The translations under genes and the position numbers were made by a program. Source: an uncultured Blautia sp. (GTDB lineage Bacteria > Bacillota > Clostridia > Lachnospirales > Lachnospiraceae). Taken from it: 24,577 nt of DNA. Below, piece by piece: positions 15,452-23,990 of the stretch. Within the stretch, counting starts at the first letter, position 1. Each line of letters begins with the position of its first letter. The stretch lies in the NCBI GenBank assembly GCA_900765525.1, contig CAAFRY010000217.1, positions 1 through 24,577 of the forward strand. Reading direction: 5' to 3'. The notes under the pieces are model-generated. The model was not told the DNA's origin. It saw only the letters and a program-made list of their open reading frames with translations, and searched no databases.

Positions 15452-17344
15452 ATGAGACATGTAATTATCGGTACGGCAGGTCATGTGGACCATGGAAAAA
15501 CCTGTCTGATTAAAGCTTTGACAGGGATTGATACGGATAGATTAAAGGAGGAAAAAAAGCGGGGAATTACCATTGAGCTGGGATTTGCCTATTTGGATTT
15601 TCCTGATGGAGGACGTGCCGGAATCATAGATGTGCCCGGACATGAAAAGTTTGTAAGGAATATGCTGGCAGGCGCAGGAGGCATGGATGTGGCAGTACTG
15701 GTAGTTGCTGCAGACGAAGGTGTTATGCCTCAGACGGTGGAGCATTTGGACATTTTGTCTATTCTGGGAGTCCAAACAGGGGTAATTGTTATTACAAAAA
15801 CGGACCTGGTGGAACCGGAATTTCTTGATTTGGTTAAAGAGGATATAGGAGACCTGGTCCGGGATACTTTTCTGGAGGGAGTGCCTATTCTTCCGGTGTC
15901 CGTATATAAGAATGAAGGTCTGGATGCTCTGAAGGAAACCCTTTGGCAGATATGCACTTCTCTTCCCAAAAGAGAAGCCCAGGGGGATTTCCGGCTGCCT
16001 GTGGACCGGGTATTTTCTCTGAAGGGATTCGGTACCGTTATTACAGGAACTCTGATGGAAGGTAAATTAAAGAAAGACCAGGAGGCTGTACTCTATCCGG
16101 AGGTTGAGCCTGTAAAAGTAAGAAGTATCCAGGTACATTGCGCTGCCAGGGATACGGCTTATGCCGGAGAACGGGCGGCAGTGAATATTCCGGATAAGAA
16201 AAAAGAGGAAATTTCCAGGGGGGATATTTTGGCATTAAAGGATAGTATGGAGCCTTCCTATATGCTGGATATCCGGGCACAGGCTCTGAAACATACAGAA
16301 CGAAGTATTGTTAATGGAAGCCGGGTACATGTGTATCATGGTACCAGAGAACTGCTGGGGAAGATTATCCTGATGGACAGAGCCGAGCTTAAGCCTGGAG
16401 AGTCCTGTTATGCCCAGCTTCGTCTGGAAGAGGTTACAGCGGCTAAAAAATGGGACCGCTGTGTACTGAGATTCTATTCTCCGGCACAGACCATTGGAGG
16501 CGGCGTGATTCTGGATGCCTGTCCCCAGAAAAGACGGCGGAATACGCCAAGTGTCTTGGAAAAGTTCCGCATTAAGGAGTCTGGAAGTCCTGAGGAAATG
16601 CTGGAGCTGGCAGTATTAGAAAGCTGGGGGAGATTTGATTCTATACTGGAGATTGCCAAAAGATATTCTCTGAACCGTTCATCTGCAAAAAAGCTTGCGG
16701 ACAGTCTCTGCCAGGAGAAGAAAATCTTTTGCCTTGGAGAGCAATGCTATATCCATAGAAATGAATTGAACTATTATCGGAAAAAAACAGAGACATTTTT
16801 AAAAAAATTCCATGAGGCCTATCCCCTTAAGGAAGGAATGGCGCTGGAAGAAGCCAGAAGCCGACTGGGGATTGGGAAAAACACTGGTGCAGACAGGATT
16901 TTTGCAGTTCTGGAGCAGCAAAAGGTAATTAAGATACGAAATGGAGTTATCAGCCAGAAGAAGTTTCAGGTAATTGTGAAAGAAGACGAGACAGCTATGA
17001 TGCAGGAAATTCTTCAGTATTATCTGGAAGCAGGATATGGGCCGCTGACAACTGCCTTATACATAGAGGAGCATCGTCATCAGAAACGATTTCCGGCAGT
17101 GCTTACTTCCCTCCTGAATAAACGGCAGCTGATTCGTTTGGACGGGCAGTATTGTGTTCACAGAGAGCATTATGAGCAGGCCAAGAAAGTATTTTATGAT
17201 ATGGCCTCTCAGGGACAGACGGTGATACTGGGGCAGTACAGAGACAGGCTTGGGTGTTCCAGAAAAGTTGCCGTAGCCCTCTTGGAACACTTTGACAAGA
17301 CCGGATTTACCAGAAAAACAGATGAGGGAAGGATTCTGAGATAA
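15452..17344 (+). CDS. selB: Selenocysteine-specific elongation factor SelB
   Basis: This 630-residue translation factor has GTPase motifs at the N-terminus: [11 protein letters not shown] (G1, residues 7-17), RGITIELGF (G2 region), DVPGHEKF (G3) and TKTD (G4). EF-Tu-like beta-barrel domains follow, then a C-terminal region with predicted winged-helix repeats (AEKALLE-type segments after about residue 370) that bind the SECIS hairpin. SelB delivers Sec-tRNA to UGA codons such as codon 145 of fdhF. An AGGAGAAGG ribosome site precedes the ATG. It follows the hydA2 terminator closely and is followed by selA 23 bp later, so its expression may depend on read-through. Length is normal for bacterial SelB. 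Confidence 0.96.
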   Translation: MRHVIIGTAGHVDHGKTCLIKALTGIDTDRLKEEKKRGITIELGFAYLDFPDGGRAGIIDVPGHEKFVRNMLAGAGGMDVAVLVVAADEGVMPQTVEHLDILSILGVQTGVIVITKTDLVEPEFLDLVKEDIGDLVRDTFLEGVPILPVSVYKNEGLDALKETLWQICTSLPKREAQGDFRLPVDRVFSLKGFGTVITGTLMEGKLKKDQEAVLYPEVEPVKVRSIQVHCAARDTAYAGERAAVNIPDKKKEEISRGDILALKDSMEPSYMLDIRAQALKHTERSIVNGSRVHVYHGTRELLGKIILMDRAELKPGESCYAQLRLEEVTAAKKWDRCVLRFYSPAQTIGGGVILDACPQKRRRNTPSVLEKFRIKESGSPEEMLELAVLESWGRFDSILEIAKRYSLNRSSAKKLADSLCQEKKIFCLGEQCYIHRNELNYYRKKTETFLKKFHEAYPLKEGMALEEARSRLGIGKNTGADRIFAVLEQQKVIKIRNGVISQKKFQVIVKEDETAMMQEILQYYLEAGYGPLTTALYIEEHRHQKRFPAVLTSLLNKRQLIRLDGQYCVHREHYEQAKKVFYDMASQGQTVILGQYRDRLGCSRKVAVALLEHFDKTGFTRKTDEGRILR

Positions 17345-17367
17345 TAAATAGCAGATGGGGAAACAGG

Positions 17368-18774
17368 ATGGAAGGTAAAGAATATTATAGAAAAATACCG
17401 AAAGTAGATAAGATTTTAGCGGAGCCGCAGATTCATAAGATGATAGAAATATATGGGAAAGCATGTATTCTGGAAGCTGTTCATGAAGAGCTGGAGAGTC
17501 TTAGGGATTTGGCCCGCAAGGGCAGAGCAGAAGCTATGGAGGCTTCTCTTGGGTGTCTGTCTGCACATATTGGGAAAAGAGCAGAAGAAAAACAGAGGCT
17601 TTCCCTGAAGCCGGTAATCAATGCCACTGGAATCCTTCTTCATACCAATCTGGGAAGGGCGCCTATGGGAGCCTATCAGACAGAAGCCATGGTGCAGGCG
17701 GCAAAAGGCTACTGTAATCTGGAATTTAATCTTCAGGAGGGAAGCCGGGGGAGAAGGGCCGTTCACTATGCAGAAGAAATTATCCAGGTTACCGGAGCAG
17801 AGGCAGCAGTGGCCGTAAATAACAATGCGGCTGCAGTTACCCTGATGCTCTCAGCCCTGGCAAAAGGGAAAGAGGTAATCGTGTCCAGAGGCGAGATGAT
17901 TGAGATTGGCGGTCATTTCCGTATCCCGGAAGTTATGGAGCAAAGCGGTGCAGTCCTTCGGGAAACAGGCTGTACAAACCGAACCAGAATCTCTGATTAT
18001 GAAAAAGCAATCAACGAAAATACGGGAGCCCTTCTTAAAGTGCATACCAGTAATTATAAGATAGTAGGATTTACTGAGGAAGTGACAGTAGAAGAACTGG
18101 CAGAACTGGGGAGCAAATACGGGATTCCGGTGCTGGTAGATTTAGGCAGCGGAGTTTTGCAGAATCTGGAGGAATATGGGCTTGCCAGGGAACCCTCTGT
18201 GCAGGAGATTCTGGCCCAGGGAGCGGATGTAGTGAGCTTTTCCGGAGATAAGCTTTTGGGAGGACCCCAGGCAGGAATACTGGCAGGAAAAGGAGAATAT
18301 ATCAGAAAAATGGAAAGCCATCCGCTGATGCGGGCTCTGCGTCTGGATAAATGTCTGACTGCAGCCCTGGCCGCTACATTTCGGGTATACCGGGATAAAG
18401 AACAGGCAAGGAAGAACATCCCTGTTCTCAGAATGATGTCCAGGACCTTGGAAGAACTGAAGCAGCAGGCTGAGGAGATTGCAGAGGCAGTGAAAGACGC
18501 CGGAATTTTTGAGGATGTCCGGACGGAAAAAAGTGCAGGACAGATGGGCGGCGGTTCCCTTCCGGGAGAGAATATTCCAAGTTATGCCGTTGTATTGGTG
18601 CCCCGGACAGAATCCTGTGAGTATCTGATGAAATGTCTGAGAGAACTGCCAGTGCCGGTAATTGCCTATATCAGGGATGGAAAAGTTTTTCTAGATATGC
18701 GGACTATATTGCCGGAAGAAAAAGAACTGTTAATAAAAGAACTGAAGATGTGTTTGACAGAGAGAAAGAAGTAA
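17368..18774 (+). CDS. selA: L-seryl-tRNA(Sec) selenium transferase SelA
   Basis: This 468-residue PLP enzyme converts Ser-tRNA(Sec) to Sec-tRNA(Sec) with selenophosphate. The PLP lysine is Lys295 in SGDKLLGGPQAG. Other family marks are the N-terminal RKIPKVDKIL, VINATGILLHTNLGRAPM, and the ending MRTILPEE. It forms a ring-shaped decamer in characterised bacteria. It is 23 bp after selB on the same strand and is followed by the tRNA-Sec gene on the opposite strand. The weak GGGGAAACAGG sequence serves as ribosome site. Selenophosphate synthetase (selD) is not in the window. Confidence 0.96.
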   Translation: MEGKEYYRKIPKVDKILAEPQIHKMIEIYGKACILEAVHEELESLRDLARKGRAEAMEASLGCLSAHIGKRAEEKQRLSLKPVINATGILLHTNLGRAPMGAYQTEAMVQAAKGYCNLEFNLQEGSRGRRAVHYAEEIIQVTGAEAAVAVNNNAAAVTLMLSALAKGKEVIVSRGEMIEIGGHFRIPEVMEQSGAVLRETGCTNRTRISDYEKAINENTGALLKVHTSNYKIVGFTEEVTVEELAELGSKYGIPVLVDLGSGVLQNLEEYGLAREPSVQEILAQGADVVSFSGDKLLGGPQAGILAGKGEYIRKMESHPLMRALRLDKCLTAALAATFRVYRDKEQARKNIPVLRMMSRTLEELKQQAEEIAEAVKDAGIFEDVRTEKSAGQMGGGSLPGENIPSYAVVLVPRTESCEYLMKCLRELPVPVIAYIRDGKVFLDMRTILPEEKELLIKELKMCLTERKK

Positions 18775-18790
18775 AAAAGACAAATTTTTT

Positions 18791-18888
18791 TGGCGGGCGC
18801 CTGTGAGAATCGAACTCACCCAGGGCGCAGTTAACGTCCAACACAGGTTTTGAAGACCAGGGGGCACACCAGTTACCCTTCGACGCCC
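18791..18888 (-). tRNA. selC: tRNA-Sec (anticodon TCA), CCA encoded
   Basis: The minus strand gives a 98-nt tRNA. The acceptor GGGCGTC pairs with GGCGCCC, followed by discriminator G and encoded CCA (18791-18793). The T arm is GTGAG-TTCGATT-CTCAC, the anticodon loop CTTCAAA carries TCA at 18853-18851, and there is a long variable arm (GGACG...CGCCC). The extra length, the long arm and the TCA anticodon identify selenocysteine tRNA. The anticodon stem has a possible U-U mismatch and the eighth acceptor pair would be G-A, both of which deserve checking. It lies antisense within the selA-fdhD space. Confidence 0.93.
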
Positions 18889-18918
18889 GTATCATTACAG
18901 TATAGATAAACCTATTTC

Positions 18919-18947
18919 ATTATACCAGAGGAAAGAGAGAAAAGCAA
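18919..18947 (-). promoter_or_regulatory. Promoter of tRNA-Sec
   Basis: On the minus strand TTGCTT (18947-18942) and a perfect TATAAT (18924-18919) are 17 bp apart. Transcription would begin near 18912, about 24 nt before the mature tRNA. The promoter overlaps the ribosome site and start codon of fdhD on the other strand. Confidence 0.65.
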
Positions 18948-19672
18948 TGGGAGAGAGTAAAACAAAAGTAATGGTGAAGGCTGGCAGAGTGGACAGTCGG
19001 GGCCTGGGGATTTTTCAGGATAATGTGGCGGCAGAAGTGCAGTTCCAGGTAAAGACTTCAAAGGGGCACTGCTTTGGAGTCAGGTGTACACCTGAAAATC
19101 TGGAAGAGCTGACCCTGGGACAGCTTTTCTTCCACGGATATATTCAAGATGTCTGCCAGGCAGAGAAAATAGAAATTTTTCCAAAGTCAGGGGAAATCCG
19201 GGTGCAGATAGGGGAGCCGCAGCTCATTCTGAAAGCGGAAGTAAGTGGGAAAGAAGAAAGAGAGCAAAAGCATCTAAATCATTTGGAAGCAGCAGAATTG
19301 TTCCGTAAAGCAGAGGAAATCTTTTTAAATCCCGGCCCTTTATTTGTGCAGACAGGCTGTGCCCATGGCTGTGCACTGTACTGTGAAGGAAAGGTTCTCT
19401 GTAAAAGGGAGGATATTGGACGGCATAATGCACTGGATAAAATCATTGGCTATGGATTGAAGGAAGGCCTTGATTTTAAACAGATGACGGTTTTCACTAC
19501 GGGAAGAGTTTCTGGAGACTATATGGAGAAAATTATAAAAAGCGGTATATCTGCAGTAGTTTCCAGAGCCGCTGTTACCGATGAGGCAGTGAGAAAGGCA
19601 AGAACCCACAAGGTTGCTTTATATGGATTTGTAAGAAAGGGAGCAGGAAATCAATATGCTCCTGAGATATAG
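18947..19672 (+). CDS. fdhD: Formate dehydrogenase accessory sulfurtransferase FdhD (variant)
   Basis: The protein has 241 residues. KREDIGRHNALDKIIGYGL and TTGRVSGDYMEKIIKSGISAVVSRAAVTDEAV are strong FdhD markers. FdhD passes sulfur from a cysteine desulfurase to the bis-MGD cofactor and so activates formate dehydrogenase. The CxxC pair that receives sulfur in E. coli FdhD (CGVC, near residues 121-124) is absent. Instead the segment that usually reads TGGVHAAAL here reads TGCAHGCALYC (Cys138, Cys142, Cys146). Those cysteines may have taken over, or the sulfur route may differ. The AGAGGAAAG sequence before the ATG serves as ribosome site. It lies 172 bp after selA with the antisense tRNA-Sec in between. 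Confidence 0.88.
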   Translation: MGESKTKVMVKAGRVDSRGLGIFQDNVAAEVQFQVKTSKGHCFGVRCTPENLEELTLGQLFFHGYIQDVCQAEKIEIFPKSGEIRVQIGEPQLILKAEVSGKEEREQKHLNHLEAAELFRKAEEIFLNPGPLFVQTGCAHGCALYCEGKVLCKREDIGRHNALDKIIGYGLKEGLDFKQMTVFTTGRVSGDYMEKIIKSGISAVVSRAAVTDEAVRKARTHKVALYGFVRKGAGNQYAPEI

Positions 19673-19678
19673 CGGTAG

Positions 19679-19722
19679 ATGTCCTTTTGGTGCAGAAGAT
19701 GATGTTTGCGCCAGAAGGACAT
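19679..19722. terminator. Long hairpin after fdhD, between convergent genes
   Basis: Bases 19679-19693 pair with 19708-19722 over 15 positions (13 Watson-Crick, two G-U), loop 14 nt. It is followed on the plus strand by ACTTTGGTCTTTC, a broken T-rich run. It likely ends fdhD transcripts; on the minus strand it lies some 45 bp beyond the end of the DUF815 gene. Confidence 0.6.
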
Positions 19723-19767
19723 ACTTTGGTCTTTCATATTGAGTTCCGCCATATCTCGTTGTTATGC

Positions 19768-21072
19768 TTATATCTCTTTTCCTAACAGATAATCAACAAA
19801 CTGCTGGGCAGTTCTGCCGGACAGACCGCCGTGGCGCAGTTCCCAGGCATTGGCCTGGAGAAGAAGTTCTTCCTCAGGCATGGTAATGCCGTTGCGTCTG
19901 GCCAGGGTCAGGACGATTTCCTGGAATTCCTTTTTATCAGGTGAACCGAAATAAATGGTTACGCCGAAACGGTATACCAGAGACAGTTTTTCCTGTACTG
20001 TGTCGCTGGTGTGAAGCTCATCGTCCCTGTCAGCCTTATCACTGTAATGCTCCCGTACCAGGTGGCGGCGGTTGGAGGTTGCATATATAAGGATATTGTC
20101 CGGTTTTCGTTCCAGCCCGCCTTCGATTACAGCTTTCAGATATTTATATTCCACCTCAAAATCCTCAAAGGATAAATCGTCCATATAAATAATAAATTTA
20201 TAATGCCTGTTTTTTATCTGGGCAATCACGTCGTTTAAATCCTTAAACTGATGCTTATATACCTCGATAATCCGCAGCCCCTGGTCGTAATATTGATTCA
20301 GAATAGCCTTGATACAGGAGGATTTTCCTGTGCCTGCATCACCGAAAAGAAGACAATTGTTAGCCGGACGCCCTTTCAGAAAGGCTTCTGTATTATCTAT
20401 AAGCTTTTTCTTAGCAATTTCGTAGCCTACCAAATCATCTAGTTTTACATGGGCAATGCGGGTAATAGGCACTATCTGTACCTTTTCATCTCTAGGGCCA
20501 TGCTCCAGACGGAAGGCCTTATGAAGTCCCAATTTACCTACGCCGTAATCCTTGTAAAAGTCAACCATATGGGTCATGAATTCCTCCGGGGAATCAGAGG
20601 AGGCCAGCAGTACGCTTAAATCACAGAGACGGTTGCGGATTCTTTCGTTAAATTGCTTGCTGCTGTTTTTTACATTTTTGTAATCGCTGATAAGGCGGCA
20701 GCAGGAGGAGACCCCGTAGAAATCCTCGAAAGAGGCAAAGTCAAAATGAAATAAATCTTTAAAAATAGTAAAATCATGAAGTGCCAGCTGGTTGATGGTT
20801 CCCTCTGCCTGCCCTGTGATTTCACAGGCTGTGCTGAATGCGTTTTCATGGTTGGCCAGCAGAAAGGTCAGGTAATTGTGCCACAGATTTCCGGTAAAAC
20901 CGTAGGTTCCGGCCATTTCCACCAACCGGTTCATACAGCTGTAGAAAAGCGTTTTTGATTTGTCCGGGTCTTCCGGCTCTTTACAACAGATTTCCAGAGC
21001 AGCAGACATATCTCTGAGAATATCTCCCTGCTGAAAATCCCGGTATAAAATACATTCTTCTATATTAAACAT
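19768..21072 (-). CDS. AAA ATPase, DUF815 family
   Basis: The protein has 434 residues from the ATG at 21072, chosen because GAAAGGAC lies about 8 bases before it; the frame continues upstream to 21135 without a ribosome site. The C-terminal half is a AAA domain: Walker A GDAGTGKSS (residues 244-252, Lys250), Walker B FIIYMDD, and a sensor-1-like IYATSNRRHL. This matches the DUF815 (PF05673) group, whose cellular role is not established. The N-terminal half is predicted helical and has no recognised domain. It lies downstream of pheA on the same strand with a 104-bp gap, so co-transcription is possible. Nothing in the window links it to formate metabolism. Confidence 0.88.
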   Translation of the reverse strand: MFNIEECILYRDFQQGDILRDMSAALEICCKEPEDPDKSKTLFYSCMNRLVEMAGTYGFTGNLWHNYLTFLLANHENAFSTACEITGQAEGTINQLALHDFTIFKDLFHFDFASFEDFYGVSSCCRLISDYKNVKNSSKQFNERIRNRLCDLSVLLASSDSPEEFMTHMVDFYKDYGVGKLGLHKAFRLEHGPRDEKVQIVPITRIAHVKLDDLVGYEIAKKKLIDNTEAFLKGRPANNCLLFGDAGTGKSSCIKAILNQYYDQGLRIIEVYKHQFKDLNDVIAQIKNRHYKFIIYMDDLSFEDFEVEYKYLKAVIEGGLERKPDNILIYATSNRRHLVREHYSDKADRDDELHTSDTVQEKLSLVYRFGVTIYFGSPDKKEFQEIVLTLARRNGITMPEEELLLQANAWELRHGGLSGRTAQQFVDYLLGKEI

Positions 21073-21176
21073 AAATATTTGTCCTTTCATACATGGGGAT
21101 GTCCCATTAAGTGAAACTTGAGAATATTTATACACTTTATTGTGCAGTTTGCAGTTTCATGGAACAGCCTCGTTCT

Positions 21177-22307
21177 TTAATAATTTCCGTGTATTCGCAG
21201 ATGCCTGGATTCTGCTTTCAGCCCAAGCAAAGCGTTTTTTACAGCGCTTTCGCTGAGATTTCCCTCAAAATCCAGGAAAAAACGGTATTCCCAGTTGCGG
21301 TTGGGAATGGGACGGGATTCTATTTTTGTCATATTCAGCCCATTGTAAATGAAGTGAGAAAGACTGTTGTAGAGGCTTCCGCTTTCATGAGGCAGTTCAT
21401 AGCTGACGCTGATTTTTCCTGCGTTTTTACAGTAAATTTTATTTTTTGTTACGATAATGAATCGTGTGGAATTTCCGGCATTGGTGTAGATTCCTCCCTG
21501 GAGGATGGACAGGCCGAAAAATTTGGCGGCAAAGGGGCTGGCAATGGCCGCCTTGCTTATATCTTGTTCCTGGGCGATTTTTTTAGCGGCTCCTGCAGTG
21601 TTGCCAAATTCGTGGACATTCCATTCCTTATGTCCGGCCAGAAATTCTCTGCACTGCATAAGCGCCTGTGGATGAGAATATACGTCTTTTATATCATCTA
21701 AAGTGGCCTGGGGCAGAGCTACCAGAGCATGCTGGCAGGGAATAATCTGTTCTCCCACTATCACATGGTCGTATTCGGTCAGCAAATCATAATTATCCTG
21801 GACGATTCCCGCAGTGGAATTTTCAATGGGAAGCACGGCATAATCCGCATTTCCCCGGCGGATAGCTTCCATGGCCTCTTTCCAGGTGTCTACATGGAAA
21901 CTCTGGATTTCGTCACCAAAAAAGGCGTGCATAGCCGCATAACTGTAGGCGCCCTCCACCCCCTGGAAGACCACGGTAACACCTTCCTTATTCAGATGCT
22001 CTACAGGACAGAAGCCAAAAGAATCTCCGGACTCTGCCTGGGTAATCAGCTGGTATTGGCGCTTTCTGCTGATAGACATAATCTGCTGATACAGTTCCTG
22101 GACGCCGATGCGGTTGAACTGGCTGTGGGCCTTTCCGCCCAGGGTGCTTAGTTTTTCCAGTTCTCTCTCTCTGTCAAAAACAGGTTTCTTGTTTTCTATT
22201 TTATATCGAGCTACATTTTCCGAGAGTGTCATTCTTTTTTCAAACAGCTCTACAATCTGGCTGTCAATAGCGTCGATTTCCTCTCTTATCTTTGTCAGGT
22301 CTGACAT
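21177..22307 (-). CDS. pheA: Bifunctional chorismate mutase / prephenate dehydratase
   Basis: The protein has 376 residues and three domains. Residues 1-90 are an AroQ chorismate mutase (IREEIDAIDSQIVELFEKRM). About 105-285 are prephenate dehydratase, with FQGVEGAYSYAA, the catalytic-site region PIENSTAG and the STRFIIV motif. The C-terminus is an ACT domain (PHESGSLYNSL and the conserved ESRP) for feedback control by phenylalanine. It turns chorismate into phenylpyruvate. In the ACT domain GSLY stands where many enzymes have GALV, so the strength of feedback is uncertain. AGAGAGG precedes the ATG. No T-box leader was recognised upstream. Confidence 0.96.
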   Translation of the reverse strand: MSDLTKIREEIDAIDSQIVELFEKRMTLSENVARYKIENKKPVFDRERELEKLSTLGGKAHSQFNRIGVQELYQQIMSISRKRQYQLITQAESGDSFGFCPVEHLNKEGVTVVFQGVEGAYSYAAMHAFFGDEIQSFHVDTWKEAMEAIRRGNADYAVLPIENSTAGIVQDNYDLLTEYDHVIVGEQIIPCQHALVALPQATLDDIKDVYSHPQALMQCREFLAGHKEWNVHEFGNTAGAAKKIAQEQDISKAAIASPFAAKFFGLSILQGGIYTNAGNSTRFIIVTKNKIYCKNAGKISVSYELPHESGSLYNSLSHFIYNGLNMTKIESRPIPNRNWEYRFFLDFEGNLSESAVKNALLGLKAESRHLRIHGNY

Positions 22308-22385
22308 TACGGGTACCTCTCTGTTTCTTCTGAATTATACATATCTTCCCTGTAAAAGACGTCTGGTCCTTTGTACACGGAAGAT

Positions 22386-22410
22386 GATTATGATAAAAAA
22401 CATCATAATT
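22386..22410. repeat. Short inverted repeat between pheA and the next gene
   Basis: GATTATGAT (22386-22394) and ATCATAATT (22402-22410) pair over nine positions with one G-U around a seven-base A-rich loop. It lies about 80 bp before pheA on the minus strand. It could be an operator; no known factor is recognised. Confidence 0.35.
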
Positions 22411-22539
22411 AAGATATTACAACCAGCGCCGGCACTGTGCAAGCATTTTGTATAAAATCCGTCAGAAAATTCCATACTCTATATCAAAACAAACATGGCT
22501 GGCTTTCCAATGGAATCCGGCATGAAAGGAGGAGCATTT

Positions 22540-22938
22540 GTGAAAGGCGATTTTTTGAAATGCGGTGCCATGGGATGGTGCCTGGAGATTCTCTGGACCG
22601 GTATCCATGCAGCGGGAAAGAAAGAGTGGAAGATGATGGGCCAATCCTCTCTCTGGATGTTTCCTATTTATGGTATGGCCTCCTGTATCCGGCCTATTTC
22701 CAGAGGACTGAAAAAAGTGCCTGTGCTGCTTAGGGGGAGTCTTTATATGACCGGAATTTTTGCGGCGGAATTTGGCACCGGTATGGTATTGAAGCATTAC
22801 CATGTCTGCCCCTGGGACTACAGCCAAAGCCCATTTAATTATAAGGGAGTTATACGGCTGGACTATGCGCCTGTGTGGTTCTGCACAGGGCTGATTTTTG
22901 AAAAGCTGCTGTCTGGTAAGGAAGCTTCCTCTTCCTGA
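22540..22938 (+). CDS. Small membrane protein, PF06541-like (putative ABC-transporter type IV)
   Basis: The 132-residue protein starts at GTG 22540, which has AAAGGAGG seven bases upstream; the frame is open to an earlier ATG at 22495 without a ribosome site. It has about four hydrophobic segments (CLEILWTGIHAA, SLWMFPIYGMASCI, LLRGSLYMTGIFAAEFGTGMVL, APVWFCTGLIFEKLL). The CPWDYSQSPFNYKGVIRLDY loop resembles the WDYS-x-x-PFN-x-x-G signature of PF06541 proteins common in Firmicutes. Its function is not known and I do not propose one. It is probably a single-gene unit placed between pheA and pyrB. Confidence 0.78.
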   Translation: MKGDFLKCGAMGWCLEILWTGIHAAGKKEWKMMGQSSLWMFPIYGMASCIRPISRGLKKVPVLLRGSLYMTGIFAAEFGTGMVLKHYHVCPWDYSQSPFNYKGVIRLDYAPVWFCTGLIFEKLLSGKEASSS

Positions 22939-22999
22939 GACAGCTTCTGAAGGATTTCTTCCAAGGGGGTAAAAGGCAGGTAAATTGTATCGAAAATTC

Positions 23000-23028
23000 T
23001 TGAAATGAGCCGGGAACTGGTATATGAT
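23000..23028 (+). promoter_or_regulatory. Promoter of pyrB-pyrI
   Basis: TTGAAA (23000-23005) and TATGAT (23023-23028) are spaced by 17 bp. The 5' leader would be only about 30 nt, leaving no room for a PyrR attenuator or a leader-peptide attenuator. Control, if any, would be at initiation. Confidence 0.65.
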
Positions 23029-23063
23029 AGTAGAAAAGTCAAAAAATACACAGGAGGTAATCT

Positions 23064-23990
23064 ATGAGACACTTAATGAGTCCGTTGGATTTATCCGTAG
23101 AGGAGTTGTATAAAGTTCTGGATTTGGCTCATGACATTGAGGAGAATCCGGAAAAATACGCTCATAAATGCGAGGGAAAGATTCTGGCTACTTTGTTTTA
23201 TGAGCCAAGTACCCGTACAAGGCTTAGCTTTGAATCAGCTATGCTCCGTCTTGGCGGAAAGGTACTGGGCTTTTCCAGCGCAGATTCCAGCTCAGCGGCT
23301 AAGGGAGAGAGCGTAGCGGATACTATCCGGGTGGTTTCCAGCTATGCAGACATCTGTGCCATGCGTCATCCCAAGGAGGGGGCGCCTTTGGTGGCTTCCA
23401 TGGCATCCCAGATTCCGGTTATCAATGCAGGAGACGGAGGACATCAGCATCCTACCCAGACCCTTACAGATTTACTTACCATCCGTTCCTTAAAAGGAAG
23501 GCTGGATAATATTACCATAGGTCTTTGCGGAGATTTAAAATTCGGAAGAACCGTGCATTCACTGATTGAAGCTCTGGTCCGCTATGAAGGTGTGAAATTT
23601 GTCTTGATTTCCCCGGAAGAGCTGAGAATTCCCGACTATATCCGTGAGGATGTGCTGAAGGCCAGCGGCCACGAATTTCAGGAGGTAGAGCGTTTAGAGG
23701 ATGCTTTGCCTGAATTAGACCTGCTCTACATGACAAGAGTGCAGAAGGAAAGATTCTTCAATGAAGAAGATTATGTAAGGATGAAGGACTTTTATATTTT
23801 GGATAAGGCTAAGATGGAGCTGGCCAGACCGGATATGCTGGTGCTGCATCCCCTGCCAAGGGTCAATGAGATTTCCGTGGAAGTAGATGCTGACCCCAGG
23901 GCTGCCTATTTTAAGCAGGCAGATTATGGTGTTAAGGTGCGTATGGCACTGATTCTCAGCTTATTGGGATTGGGGGTAGAGTTATGTTAA
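23064..23990 (+). CDS. pyrB: Aspartate carbamoyltransferase, catalytic chain
   Basis: The protein has 308 residues, standard size. Carbamoyl-phosphate binding motif [15 protein letters not shown] is at about residues 48-62, followed by the mobile SSAAKGES loop, [15 protein letters not shown] and HPLPRVNEI. It joins carbamoyl phosphate and aspartate in pyrimidine synthesis. CAGGAGG lies before the ATG. The last seven bases overlap pyrI, so the catalytic and regulatory chains are made together, as in enterobacterial ATCase; several Firmicutes lack pyrI. Confidence 0.97.
   Translation: MRHLMSPLDLSVEELYKVLDLAHDIEENPEKYAHKCEGKILATLFYEPSTRTRLSFESAMLRLGGKVLGFSSADSSSAAKGESVADTIRVVSSYADICAMRHPKEGAPLVASMASQIPVINAGDGGHQHPTQTLTDLLTIRSLKGRLDNITIGLCGDLKFGRTVHSLIEALVRYEGVKFVLISPEELRIPDYIREDVLKASGHEFQEVERLEDALPELDLLYMTRVQKERFFNEEDYVRMKDFYILDKAKMELARPDMLVLHPLPRVNEISVEVDADPRAAYFKQADYGVKVRMALILSLLGLGVELC

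Noticed and set aside
21806..22151. Plus-strand open frames opposite pheA, and other long frames opposite fdhD, moeA and lacI
   Set aside because: They are shadows of well-supported genes, lack ribosome sites and have no recognisable family.
22308..22540. T-box leader for pheA
   Set aside because: No AGGGTGG-type T-box sequence or specifier arrangement was seen on the minus strand.
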